Positions 33,183 to 42,200 of a stretch of DNA of 64,000 bases are shown one piece after another; within the stretch, counting starts at the first letter, position 1; the number at the start of each line of letters is the position of its first letter. Source of the DNA: CADEED01 sp035701825 (GTDB taxonomy: Bacteria; Pseudomonadota; Gammaproteobacteria; Steroidobacterales; Steroidobacteraceae); the NCBI GenBank assembly GCA_035701825.1, contig DASSRK010000088.1:1-64000 (forward strand), given 5' to 3'. The translations under genes and the position numbers were made by a program. Under the pieces are notes generated by a model. It did not search any database, was not told the DNA's origin, and saw nothing but the letters and a program-made list of their open reading frames with translations.

Positions 33183-33530
33183 ATGAATAACCCGACTGAA
33201 ATCAAGCTTCGAACGCGCTCGCGCGTCCTCGAGGTGGCATTCGACGACGGCGCTCGTTTCGAGCTGCCGTTCGAATACCTCCGTGTCCATTCACCGTCCG
33301 CTGAAGTGAAGGGACATGGCCCGGGGCAGGAAGTTTTGGTGCTCGGCAAGCAAAACGTGGGAATACGCGCCGTGGACCCCGTCGGCCAATACGCCGTGCG
33401 GCTGGTGTTCGACGACGGCCACGACTCGGGCCTGTACACCTGGGCGTACCTGCGCGAGCTGGGCGAGAAGCAGGCGGAGAACTGGGCGAAGTACCAGGCA
33501 CGAGTCCACGCGGCCCAACAGCGGCAATAG
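33183..33530 (+). CDS. DUF971 (GBBH-like N-terminal domain) protein
   Basis: A 115-aa protein with the DUF971 pattern: TEIKLRTRSRVLEVAFDDG, FELPFEYLRVHSPSAEV, GIRAVDPVGQYAVRLVFDDG and the terminal GLYTWAYLRELG. This domain also forms the N-terminus of gamma-butyrobetaine hydroxylase; alone it may be involved in Fe-S or metal handling, but its role is not settled. TAGGCT lies 13 nt before the ATG. It is divergent from the kor unit and upstream of the ubi genes. Confidence 0.88.
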   Translation: MNNPTEIKLRTRSRVLEVAFDDGARFELPFEYLRVHSPSAEVKGHGPGQEVLVLGKQNVGIRAVDPVGQYAVRLVFDDGHDSGLYTWAYLRELGEKQAENWAKYQARVHAAQQRQ

Positions 33531-33549
33531 GAGGGGACATGGCAGCCAC

Positions 33550-33666
33550 CTGAAGCAACAGGTGGCCGAGCTGAACCGCAAGCTGGACACGTTGATCCAG
33601 GCGGAAAGCCAGTCGGCGGCCTCGACGAGTGTCGAGGCACCCGCGGCGGCGCAAGACAAACAATAA
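33550..33666 (+). CDS. Short coiled-coil ORF with disrupted or CTG start
   Basis: Thirty-eight codons in frame from CTG 33550 read LKQQVAELNRKLDTLIQAES, a clear heptad repeat, then an Ala/Ser-rich tail ending at TAA just before a terminator. A perfect ribosome binding site (AGGAGGGG) and ATG 33539 precede it, but that ATG reads only MAAT before TGA 33551-33553, which overlaps CTG 33550 as CTGA. Either the ORF is reached by re-initiation, or one base is missing near 33542 and the original start gave M-x-SHLKQQ. The product is unrecognised. Confidence 0.42.
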   Translation: MKQQVAELNRKLDTLIQAESQSAASTSVEAPAAAQDKQ

Positions 33667-33702
33667 AAAAGGCCGGCGACCCTTGGTTGCCGGCCTTTGT
33701 GC
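33664..33702. terminator. Bidirectional-looking terminator before ubiE
   Basis: AAAAAAGGCCGGCGAC pairs with GTTGCCGGCCTTT around a short loop (stem 33668-33680 with 33686-33698, one G-T pair). It closes the DUF971 unit on the plus strand with CTTTGT after the stem; the A run would give a T tract on the other strand, where no gene ends. Confidence 0.78.
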
Positions 33703-33801
33703 AAGACCCCCGCTCGAATAGTTCGGCTTTGTAGCGAAAGCGCGCCTCGACAGCAAGCGCTTTCTCAGGCCGCCGCGACACCCGTCTATACTGGCCGCCC
33801 T

Positions 33802-34560
33802 GTGACCGAGCAACCCAAGAACTCCGAGACGGATTTTGGATATGAACGCGTCCCCCTGGGCGAAAAGCAGGGGCGCGTCCGCGGCGTATTCGATTCCGTC
33901 GCGCCGAAATACGACCTGATGAACGATCTCATGTCGGGCGGCGCGCATCGATTATGGAAAGAGTTCACCTTGTCGCTGACCGGCCTGCACACCGGGCAGC
34001 GCGCGCTCGACGTCGCGGGCGGCACCGGGGACCTGACCGCGGGCCTCGCAAAGCAGGTCGGACGCAGCGGCATGGTCATTCTTTCGGACATCAACGCCGC
34101 GATGCTCGGCGAAGGTCGCGACCGGCTGCTCGACACAGGCCACGTCGGCAACGTGAGCTGCGTGCTGGCGAACGCCGAGAAACTGCCGTTCGCCGATTCG
34201 CAGTTCGATTGCGTGACCATCGGCTTTGGCCTGCGCAACGTCACCGACAAGCCGGCGGCGCTGGCCGACATGCGCCGCGTGCTCAAGCCCGGCGGACAGC
34301 TGCTGGTGCTGGAGTTCTCGCACCCGGTGCTGCCGTTCCTCAAGCCGCTGTACGACCTGTACTCGTTCCGCGTGCTGCCGCTGCTCGGCAAGCTGGTGGC
34401 CAACGACGAGGCCAGCTACCGCTATCTCGCCGAGTCGATCCGCATGCATCCCGACCAGGAGACCCTGCTCGGCATGATGCGCGACGCGGGCCTGGAAGAC
34501 TGCCGCTATCACAACCTCACGGGTGGCATCGTCGCGGTACACCGCGGTTACCGCTACTAG
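33802..34560 (+). CDS. ubiE: UbiE, demethylmenaquinone/demethoxyubiquinol C-methyltransferase
   Basis: A 252-aa class I methyltransferase with the UbiE signatures YDLMNDLMSGGAHRLWK, motif I LDVAGGTGDLTAGLA, and GFGLRNVTDKPAALADMRRV. It methylates the ring carbon in ubiquinone (and menaquinone) biosynthesis. GTG 33802 is preferred: the frame upstream has no better start, and TATACT (33787-33792) ends 9 nt before it with no ribosome binding site, so the mRNA is probably leaderless. ubiJ and ubiB follow with 1-nt spacing and a 4-nt overlap. Confidence 0.97.
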   Translation: MTEQPKNSETDFGYERVPLGEKQGRVRGVFDSVAPKYDLMNDLMSGGAHRLWKEFTLSLTGLHTGQRALDVAGGTGDLTAGLAKQVGRSGMVILSDINAAMLGEGRDRLLDTGHVGNVSCVLANAEKLPFADSQFDCVTIGFGLRNVTDKPAALADMRRVLKPGGQLLVLEFSHPVLPFLKPLYDLYSFRVLPLLGKLVANDEASYRYLAESIRMHPDQETLLGMMRDAGLEDCRYHNLTGGIVAVHRGYRY

Positions 34561-34561
34561 G

Positions 34562-35173
34562 ATGCTCACCCAGGCGATCGAGAACCTGCTGAACCGCAAC
34601 CTGCCGCGCAGTCCGCGCGCGCTGGAGTTGTGCGGCCTGCTCAAGGGCAAGTCGGTGCGCATCGAGTCGCCGGGACTGGGCTGGCGCGTGGACTGCGAAT
34701 CGCTCGGCACCTCGCTGCGGATGAGCAAGTCCCTGCCGGATCGCACGCCCGACGCCGGGATTTCCGGCAGCCTGGCCAGCCTCGCACAGCTCGCCGGCCC
34801 GCAGCCCGAGGAAGTCATCCAGCGTGGCGGCGTCAGCATTCGCGGTGATGCGGAAGTCGCGCAGCGCTTCCGTGAGCTCGCCCTGCTGCTGAAACCCGAT
34901 GTCGAGGAAGAATTGTCGCGGATCATCGGCGATACCCCGGCCCACCAGGCGCTGCGCTTCGTGAGCGCCGTGACCGGCTTCGGCCGTCGCGCGGCACGCA
35001 CCGGCGTGCGCAACGTGGCCGAATACTTCGCGCACGAGAGCCGCGACCTGGTGCCGCGCGCCGAGGCCGAGGACTTCTACCGGCGCGTGGAACGGCTGCG
35101 CGAAGACCTGGATCGCCTCGATGCGCGCGCCCGGCTGCTCGAGCAGGCCGACGAGGCGGAGACCCAACGATGA
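34562..35173 (+). CDS. ubiJ: UbiJ, SCP2-domain ubiquinone biosynthesis accessory protein
   Basis: A 203-aa protein with an N-terminal SCP2-like lipid-binding domain (IENLLNRNLPRSPRALELCG through GGVSIRGDAEVAQRF) and a helical C-terminal third (FYRRVERLREDLDRLDARARLLEQ) that forms a coiled coil for UbiK binding. It holds ubiquinone precursors in the soluble Ubi complex. It starts 1 nt after ubiE and its stop overlaps ubiB (ATGA). Its partner ubiK lies at 4870-5139. Confidence 0.93.
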   Translation: MLTQAIENLLNRNLPRSPRALELCGLLKGKSVRIESPGLGWRVDCESLGTSLRMSKSLPDRTPDAGISGSLASLAQLAGPQPEEVIQRGGVSIRGDAEVAQRFRELALLLKPDVEEELSRIIGDTPAHQALRFVSAVTGFGRRAARTGVRNVAEYFAHESRDLVPRAEAEDFYRRVERLREDLDRLDARARLLEQADEAETQR

Positions 35174-36834
35174 AGCTTCGCGTCCTGGCCCGGCTCATCG
35201 AGATCCAGAAAGTCCTGGTGCGCCACGGGCTCGACGAGTTCGTGCGCGCCACGCATTTGTATCGCCCGCTGCGCTTCCTGTTCCTGCTGAGCCCATGGAC
35301 CTGGGCCGTGCGCCGGCGCGACGAACCGCGCGCGGTGCGCCTGCGCGATGCGCTGCAGGAGCTCGGGCCCATCTTCGTGAAGTTCGGCCAGGCGCTGTCC
35401 ACCCGCCGCGACCTGCTGCCTCCCGACATCGCCGAGGAGCTCGCCAAGCTCCAGGACCGGGTACCGCCCTTCGATGGCCGCATCGCGCGCGCCGTGATCG
35501 AGCAGGCCTACGGCCGTTCCGTCGAACAGGTGTTCTCGAGCTTCGACGAGACGCCGTTGGCCGCGGCCTCGATCGCGCAGGTACACGCCGCCGAGTTGCG
35601 GCCCGAGGTCGCGCTCAACGGCGCCAAGACCCGCGAAGTCGTGGTCAAGGTGCTGCGCCCCGGCATGCACGAGATCATCACGCGCGATCTCGAGGTGCTG
35701 CACGCGCTCGCCACCTTCGCCCACAACAACTGGGACGGCAGCAAGCGACTCAAGCCGATGGAAGTGGTGCGCGAGTACCAGAAGACCATCCTCGACGAGC
35801 TCGACCTCATGCGCGAGGCCGCCAACGCCTCGCAATTGCGCCGCAACTTCGAGGGGTCTTCTCTTCTATATGTGCCTGCCGTGCACTGGGACTTCTGCCG
35901 CCCCGGCGTCATGGTCATGGAGCGCATCCGCGGCGTGCAGATTTCCAACATGGCGCGCCTGCGCGAGGCCGGCACCGACATCAGGCGGCTGGCCGAGAAC
36001 GGCGTGGAGATCTTCTTCACGCAGGTGTTCAAGCACAATTTCTTCCACGCCGACATGCACCCGGGGAACATCTTCGTCCTCATCGACAACCCGGCGCAGC
36101 CGCGGTACGCGGCCGTGGATTTCGGCATCGTCGGCACGCTCGATCCACGCGACCAGTACTACCTCGCGGAGAACTTCCTCGCGGTATTCGACCGCGACTA
36201 TCGCCGCGTGGCGACGCTGCACCTGGAATCGGGCTGGGTGCCCGAGGGCTCGCGCGTCGATGAAATGGAATCCGCGATCCGCACCGTGTGCGAGCCGATC
36301 TTCAACAAGCCGCTCAAGGAAATCTCCTTCGGCACCGTGCTGCTGCGGCTGTTCGAAATCTCGCGGCGCTTCAATGTCGAAGTGCAGCCACAACTGATCC
36401 TGCTGCAGAAGACGCTGCTCAACATCGAGGGACTGGGGCGCGATCTGTACCCGGACCTCGACATCTTCAAGACCGCGGGCCCCATCATGCGCGACTGGGT
36501 GCGCGAGAAGATGAGCGCACGCACGGTGTTCGAGAACGCGCGCCAGCAGATCCCGGAAATCATCTCCAGCCTGCAGACGCTGGCGCCGCTGATGCGCTCG
36601 GCCGTGCAGCGCGCGCAGGACGGGCGGCTGCGGCTCGCGGTCGAGGCGCCGGAGATCAACGCGCTGCGCAATGAGATCAGGCGCACCAACCGGCGGCGCG
36701 ACCGGGTGACGATCGCGGCCGTGGTGTTGCTGGGTGGCATCGTGTGGCTGGCGCTGGGGCGTGAACCGCAGTGGGCCGGCTGGGCACTCGCCGGCGCCGG
36801 CGTTGCGTGGATGATCGCGGCGCTGCGGCGCTGA
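35170..36834 (+). CDS. ubiB: UbiB, atypical kinase-like ubiquinone biosynthesis protein
   Basis: A 554-aa ADCK/UbiB-family protein. The family KxGQ motif is in IFVKFGQALSTRRDLLP, the Ala-rich nucleotide loop is PLAAASIAQVHAAEL, and the catalytic-type residues appear in FFHADMHPGNIF and AVDFGIVG. Two C-terminal membrane helices (about residues 510-552) anchor it to the inner membrane, where it supports the aerobic ubiquinone pathway. Last gene of ubiE-ubiJ-ubiB. Confidence 0.97.
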   Translation: MKLRVLARLIEIQKVLVRHGLDEFVRATHLYRPLRFLFLLSPWTWAVRRRDEPRAVRLRDALQELGPIFVKFGQALSTRRDLLPPDIAEELAKLQDRVPPFDGRIARAVIEQAYGRSVEQVFSSFDETPLAAASIAQVHAAELRPEVALNGAKTREVVVKVLRPGMHEIITRDLEVLHALATFAHNNWDGSKRLKPMEVVREYQKTILDELDLMREAANASQLRRNFEGSSLLYVPAVHWDFCRPGVMVMERIRGVQISNMARLREAGTDIRRLAENGVEIFFTQVFKHNFFHADMHPGNIFVLIDNPAQPRYAAVDFGIVGTLDPRDQYYLAENFLAVFDRDYRRVATLHLESGWVPEGSRVDEMESAIRTVCEPIFNKPLKEISFGTVLLRLFEISRRFNVEVQPQLILLQKTLLNIEGLGRDLYPDLDIFKTAGPIMRDWVREKMSARTVFENARQQIPEIISSLQTLAPLMRSAVQRAQDGRLRLAVEAPEINALRNEIRRTNRRRDRVTIAAVVLLGGIVWLALGREPQWAGWALAGAGVAWMIAALRR

Positions 36835-36894
36835 GCACCAACGAGGGCGCCGTTGCGTTCGTTGCCTGCCCGGGCGGGCGCTGTCGCATTGGAA

Positions 36895-37710
36895 TCAGCT
36901 TCCGGATCGACCGGGTGGCCGTCGCCCCGTCACGCTCCACATCGTCGGTGACGGAATCGCGAACTCGTCGCGCTCGATCGTCGCCAGGTCCACGTCGATC
37001 TGCTGGCGCGTGATCAACCCCGCGGCGATCACGTCGTTGCCGATCTGCTCGAAGTTCACGCGCATGAGGTCGGCGCCGCCGTTGCGCTTCGTGAACATCA
37101 CGCTGCGGCCCTCGGCATCCACGTCGACCAGGCCCAGCTCGCGGAAGCGGCCGTAAAGCCTCCTGCCGAAATATCCATCCTGGTTGCGCGTGAGATAGGC
37201 GCGCACGGCTTCGGAGGTCGGCAGCGGTGTCTCGAACTCGTTGATGCGCGCGTCCGGCGTCACCGAGGCGACGTCGAAGTCCTCGATGACCAGCCAGCCG
37301 CCGGGCTTCAGTGCGTCGACCACGCGTTCGAGCGCGCGCTCGCGCTCGATGACGTGCAGGAACACCAGCCGCGCGTGGACCAGGTCGAAGGCCTTGGGCG
37401 GCAACGGATCGCTCGCGATGTCGTGGCGAACCACTTCGAGGTTGGCGGGTGCGCTGGCGCGGCCCTGCTCGATGATGCGCGTGTTGAGATCGGTGCACAG
37501 GACGTGACCCCCCGGCCCCACGCGCCCCGCCATCCAGCGCGCGATGCTGCCGCCTCCGCCGCCGATTTCGAGGCAGCGCCAACCCGCGGCGATGCCCACT
37601 CCCTCGAGCACCCGCTGCGTCGTCGGGTCGAACAGGCGCGCCAGCAGCTCCATGCGCGCACCGGCGATTTCATTGGCGTTGTCGAGCGGGTAGTTGGATT
37701 CGGTTGCCAT
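36895..37710 (-). CDS. Class I SAM-dependent methyltransferase
   Basis: A 271-aa methyltransferase: motif I CLEIGGGGGSIARWMAGRVG, acidic acceptor VLCTDLNTRII, and FDLVHARLVFLHVIERERAL and WLVIEDFDVASV further on. It resembles small-molecule methyltransferases of the Methyltransf_25/11 type; the substrate is not predictable. It lies 11 nt after the MFS transporter gene on the same strand, which suggests one transcript, perhaps modification and transport of the same compound. Confidence 0.83.
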   Translation of the reverse strand: MATESNYPLDNANEIAGARMELLARLFDPTTQRVLEGVGIAAGWRCLEIGGGGGSIARWMAGRVGPGGHVLCTDLNTRIIEQGRASAPANLEVVRHDIASDPLPPKAFDLVHARLVFLHVIERERALERVVDALKPGGWLVIEDFDVASVTPDARINEFETPLPTSEAVRAYLTRNQDGYFGRRLYGRFRELGLVDVDAEGRSVMFTKRNGGADLMRVNFEQIGNDVIAAGLITRQQIDVDLATIERDEFAIPSPTMWSVTGRRPPGRSGS

Positions 37711-37721
37711 GGTTTCCCGGT

Positions 37722-39065
37722 TCACTCCTCGGGGGGCTCGGCTCCGGGCTCGGGTAGCCAGCGGCTGAGAATGAGCGCGCACGCCGTCACGGCGACGGCC
37801 ACCACGGCCATCGAATGCGCCAGCTTGAGCGTCGGGTTGGCGCCCGGCATCACGTTGGACAACTGCGTGGTGGCCAGCACGGTGAACGGCGCCAGCACGC
37901 GCGCGCCGATGCTGATGGCGAAGCTCTCGCCGGTGCCGCGCAGGTGCAGCGGGAACACGCGCGGTAGATAGTTCCCCCAGAAGCTGTACTGGATGCCGAC
38001 CACCAGCGTCACCGCCAGCACGGCGTACTTGAAGACCTCCGCGTCGTGCAAGGCGGGACCGAAGAACACCAGCGGGTACAGCGCGAGCCCGGCCCACAGC
38101 ATGCCGCGCAACATCGGGCGACGCGCCACGAGCCAGACCACGAGGCCGGTGAGGACCAGCCGGCCGATCAGCGCCCCGGTGTCGACGTGCACGTGCACCC
38201 AGGTCACCCACTGTTCCTGTTGCTGGCGGGGCAAGGCCGCGATTTGCGGCAGCCCCGGCACGATGCGTGGAATGTGCTGGAGCATGCCGAAAGCCAGCGC
38301 GTAACAGCAGGCGACGAGGCCGGTGGTGATCAGCGTGACCCGGCGCAGGCGCGGCTCGAACAGTTCGCCGAAGCGGGGCCGTTTCAGCGTGCCGGCCGCG
38401 CGCTTCTCGCGCCAGGCCGGCGACTCGGGCAGGAACGGCCGGACCAGGATGAGTGGAATCGCCGGCAAGGCGCCGAACAGCAGCGCGTAGCGCCACGCCG
38501 AATGCCCGCCGTGGATGGCCGGCGCGAGGTCACCCCAGGTGACCGCCGCGTAGTAGGCGCCGGCGATCATGAAGTTGCCGCCCGTGGCGCACACCTGCGC
38601 AAAGCCCAGCACCGCCTCGCGCCGCTTCGCCTCCGGGAAGAGCTCGGTCAGCCAGGCGATGGCGGCCACGAATTCCACGCAGGCGCCCGCCACCGTGATG
38701 CAGCGCCAGAGAATGAGCTCGGGGATGGACGTGGCAAAGGCGGACATGAAGGCCGCGGCGCCGTAGAGCACGATGCTCCACACCAGGACGCGTTGCCGGC
38801 CGAGGCGGTCGGTCAGGTAGCCGCCCAGCAGCGCCGTCAGGCCGCCGGCCACCGTGGGGAGGAACAGCATCAGGCCGGTCCAGTGGTTGAACTCCGGCGT
38901 GCCGGGTTGGAACGGGCCCAGCTCCATCAACATGGGGCGCACGATGATGGCCTGGACCACCACCTCGTACATGTCGAATGCAAAGCCGACGCCGGCGGTC
39001 ACGAGGATGAGCACCTGGACGCCGGTCAGGGGCGCGGTGCGTTTGTCGAGGACGGCGGCTTCCAT
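37722..39065 (-). CDS. MFS transporter, sugar/organic-acid porter type
   Basis: A 447-aa major facilitator with 12 predicted helices. The loop 2-3 signature is GGYLTDRLGRQRVLVWS, and FDMYEVVVQAIIVRPML in helix 1 and FPEAKRREAVLGFAQV in the central region resemble the aromatic acid/sialate or sugar porter branches. ATG 39065 is chosen because it begins just before the first helix; an upstream in-frame start would add 32 residues. It probably forms a unit with the methyltransferase. Substrate unknown. Confidence 0.84.
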   Translation of the reverse strand: MEAAVLDKRTAPLTGVQVLILVTAGVGFAFDMYEVVVQAIIVRPMLMELGPFQPGTPEFNHWTGLMLFLPTVAGGLTALLGGYLTDRLGRQRVLVWSIVLYGAAAFMSAFATSIPELILWRCITVAGACVEFVAAIAWLTELFPEAKRREAVLGFAQVCATGGNFMIAGAYYAAVTWGDLAPAIHGGHSAWRYALLFGALPAIPLILVRPFLPESPAWREKRAAGTLKRPRFGELFEPRLRRVTLITTGLVACCYALAFGMLQHIPRIVPGLPQIAALPRQQQEQWVTWVHVHVDTGALIGRLVLTGLVVWLVARRPMLRGMLWAGLALYPLVFFGPALHDAEVFKYAVLAVTLVVGIQYSFWGNYLPRVFPLHLRGTGESFAISIGARVLAPFTVLATTQLSNVMPGANPTLKLAHSMAVVAVAVTACALILSRWLPEPGAEPPEE

Positions 39066-39225
39066 GCCTGGAGAATGACCCAGGACGCCGGCGCCTGTCC
39101 TGCCGATGGCGGAAATGCCTCGCGACTGCGCGCGGAGCGCCGGATCCGGGCAGGGTTCCAAGGGAACGGAGCATAAAACTAACTAAATTGCGGCCCCCCG
39201 AGCGTTTGGATTAGCGTGCGCGACC

Positions 39226-42200
39226 ATGGCTCCCTTCGCGAGATTTGCGGCACTGGTCGCCATGGTGGTCGGCGCATTCGTGCTCGCCGGGTGGACCTTC
39301 GACCTCGAGCAGCTGACCAACCTCGTGCCCGGCTGGCCGAGCATGGTGCGGCTGTCGGCCACGGCCTTCGTGCTCACCGGCCTGGCGCTGTGGCTGCTGC
39401 AGTCGGGCTCGCGCCGTGCGGCCGTGGGCACGGCAGCACTGGTGGTCGCAATCGGCGCGGCGGTGCTGCTGGTCAACGCCACGGGCTGGAATGTCTACCT
39501 CGAGCAATGGTCGCTCGGGCCGGTACCGACAAGTTATGACGGCGAGAACGTCCCGCGTTTCGCGCCGGCGACCGCGCTCGCGTTCGTGATGCTCGGGCTG
39601 TCGTTGATCCTGGCCGTGCCGCCGGGGACGGCCCGGCTGCACCAGGCGCTCGCCATCGGCGGGCTGCTGGTGGGCTGGGTCGGGTTGTCGCGCTTCGTGT
39701 TCGGCAGCGAGACACTCTTCTGGTTCGCCGACATGGCGCTGCACACCGCGTTGCTGCTGGTGCTGCTGTCGCTGGCCATCATGGGATTGCGCACCGACGC
39801 CGGCATCGCGACGCTGCTCGCGAGCGACGGCGTGGGTGGCGGCATGGCGCGGCGGCTGCTGCCGGCGGCGGTGATCGTGCCGCTGGTGATCGGCGCACTC
39901 ACCGTGCAGTACCAGCGACGCGCGCTGTTCGGTTTCGAATCCGCGGTGGCCATCTTCGCGCTGCTCAGCGTGATCGTGTTCGTGGCGTTCGTCTGGACCA
40001 ATGCGGCGCGCGGCGAGCGCGCCGACCGTTTGCGGCGCAGTGCCGAGCGCGCGCTGCGACTCTCCGAAGAACGCTACCTGCTGAATTTCGAGAGCGCGCT
40101 CGACGCCATCATCATGATCGACAGCCACGGGTTCATCACCGGCTGGAACAACCAGTCGCAGAAGATGTTCGGCTGGCCGCGCGGCGAGGTGATGGGACGC
40201 GAGCTCGCGGAAATCATCATCCCGGAGCGTGATCGCGCCGCGCATCGCGCCGGGCTGCGCCGCTACGTCGAGACCGGCGTGGCGCGCGTGCTCAACCGGC
40301 GCATCGAGATGTCGGCCGTGCATCGCGACGGCCGCGAATTCCCGGTGGAGCTCGCCATCCTGCCGATCGGCTTCGGCGAGGAGCTGGTGTTCACGGCGTT
40401 CATCCGCGACATCACCGAGCGGGCGCGCGCCGAGAGCGCGCTGCGCGAGAGCGAGCTGCGCTTCCGCACCACGGCCAATGCCGCGCCGGTGATGATCTGG
40501 ATGAGTGGCCCGGACCGGCGCTGCACCTGGTTCAACCAGCGCTGGCTGGACTTCGTCGGGCGCGACATGGAACAGGAGCTGGGCGATGGTTGGTGCGACA
40601 GCCTGCACCCCGCCGACTTCGATCGGGTACTCGACACGTACCACGCCGCCTTCGATGCGCGCCGCTCCTACGAGATGGAATACCGCCTGCAGCGCCAGGA
40701 CGGCGCGTGGCGCTGGCTGCTGGAGCGCGCCACGCCGAACCTCGGCCCCGGCGGCGTCTTCGAAGGCTTCATCGGCACCTGCGTCGACATCACCGAGCAC
40801 CGCGAGACGGTCGAGGCGCTGCGCGAGAACCGCGCGCGCTTCAAGACGCTGACCGAGTCGCTGCCGCAGATGATCTGGACCTGCTCGCGCGACGGCTCCT
40901 GCGACTACCTCTCGCGCCAATGGCTGGACTACACCGGCCGCAGCGAATCGCAACAGCTGGGCAAGGGCTGGCTCGAGCAGGTGCATCCCGAGGATCGCGC
41001 CAAGGTCGAGGCCGAGTGGGGGCGCGTGGTCAGCAGCGGCGATACCTTCGACTGCACCTTCCGTATCGCGCGGTTCGACGGACAGTACCGCTGGTTCAAG
41101 ACCCGCGCGGTACCGCTGCGCGACCCGGCCGGCCGCATCCTCAAGTGGTTCGGTTCGAACACCGACATCGAGGACTCGGTGCTGGCGAGCGCCAAGGTGC
41201 GCGTGCAGCTGGAACGCATGCAGCTGCTCGACCGGACCACGCAGGCCATCGGCGCGCACCAGCAGCCGGTGAAGGTGTTCGAAGTGGTGCTGCGCAGCCT
41301 GGAGGAAAACCTCGGCGTCGACTTCTGTTGCGTGGCGCGCTATCACACCGACCCGGCGCAGATCGAGATCACCCAGACCGGCGACCGGAGCATGCGTCTC
41401 GCCGCGCAGATGGGGCTCGATCCGCGGGCGAGGATCGAGGTGGACGCCGACGAGCTCGCGCGTTGCCTGCGGGGCGAGCTGGTCTACGAGCCCGACGTGG
41501 AGCACGGGCCGAACTCCCGGCTGTGCCAACATCTCGGCCGCGGCGGCCTGCACGCACTGGTCGCCGCGCCGCTCGCGGTGGAGGAAGAGGTCTTCGGGGT
41601 GATGCTGGTCGCCAAGCGCGAGCCCGGGTCCTTCAGCAGCGACGACAACGAATTCCTGCGGCAGCTCTCCGGCCACGTGGCGCTGGCCGCGCGCCAGGCG
41701 CGCCTGTACGACGCGCTGGAGAATGCCTACCAGGACCTGCGCCAGACCCAGCAGACCGTGATGCAGCAGGAGCGCCTGCGCGCCCTCGGGCAGATCGCCA
41801 GCGGCATCGCGCACGACATCAACAACGCGCTGTCCCCCGCCGCGCTGTACACGCAATCGTTGCTGATGCACGAGCCGGGGCTCTCGCCACGTTCGCGCGA
41901 ACATCTCGCCGTCATCCAGCGCGCCATCGAAGATGTCGCGCAGACCGTGCAGCGCATGCGGGCGTTCTACCTGCCGCGCGGCCTCGAGCGCACGCTGGCG
42001 CCGATCGACCTGCACCCCTTGCTCACCCAGGTCATCGACCTGACGCGCGCGCGCTGGCAGAACATGCCGCAGGAACGCGGCATCGTGGTCAACGTGTCCA
42101 CGGACTTCGGCGCCAGTCCGGCGCGCATCCTCGGCGCCGAGAGCGAATTGCGCGACGCACTGACCAACCTGGTGCTCAACGCGGTCGACGCGTTGCCCGA

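Noticed and set aside
30666..33530. A 954-codon plus-strand frame opposite korA and the GltD-like gene
   Set aside because: It lacks any recognisable domain and lies antisense to genes with clear cofactor motifs; only its last part coincides with the real DUF971 gene.
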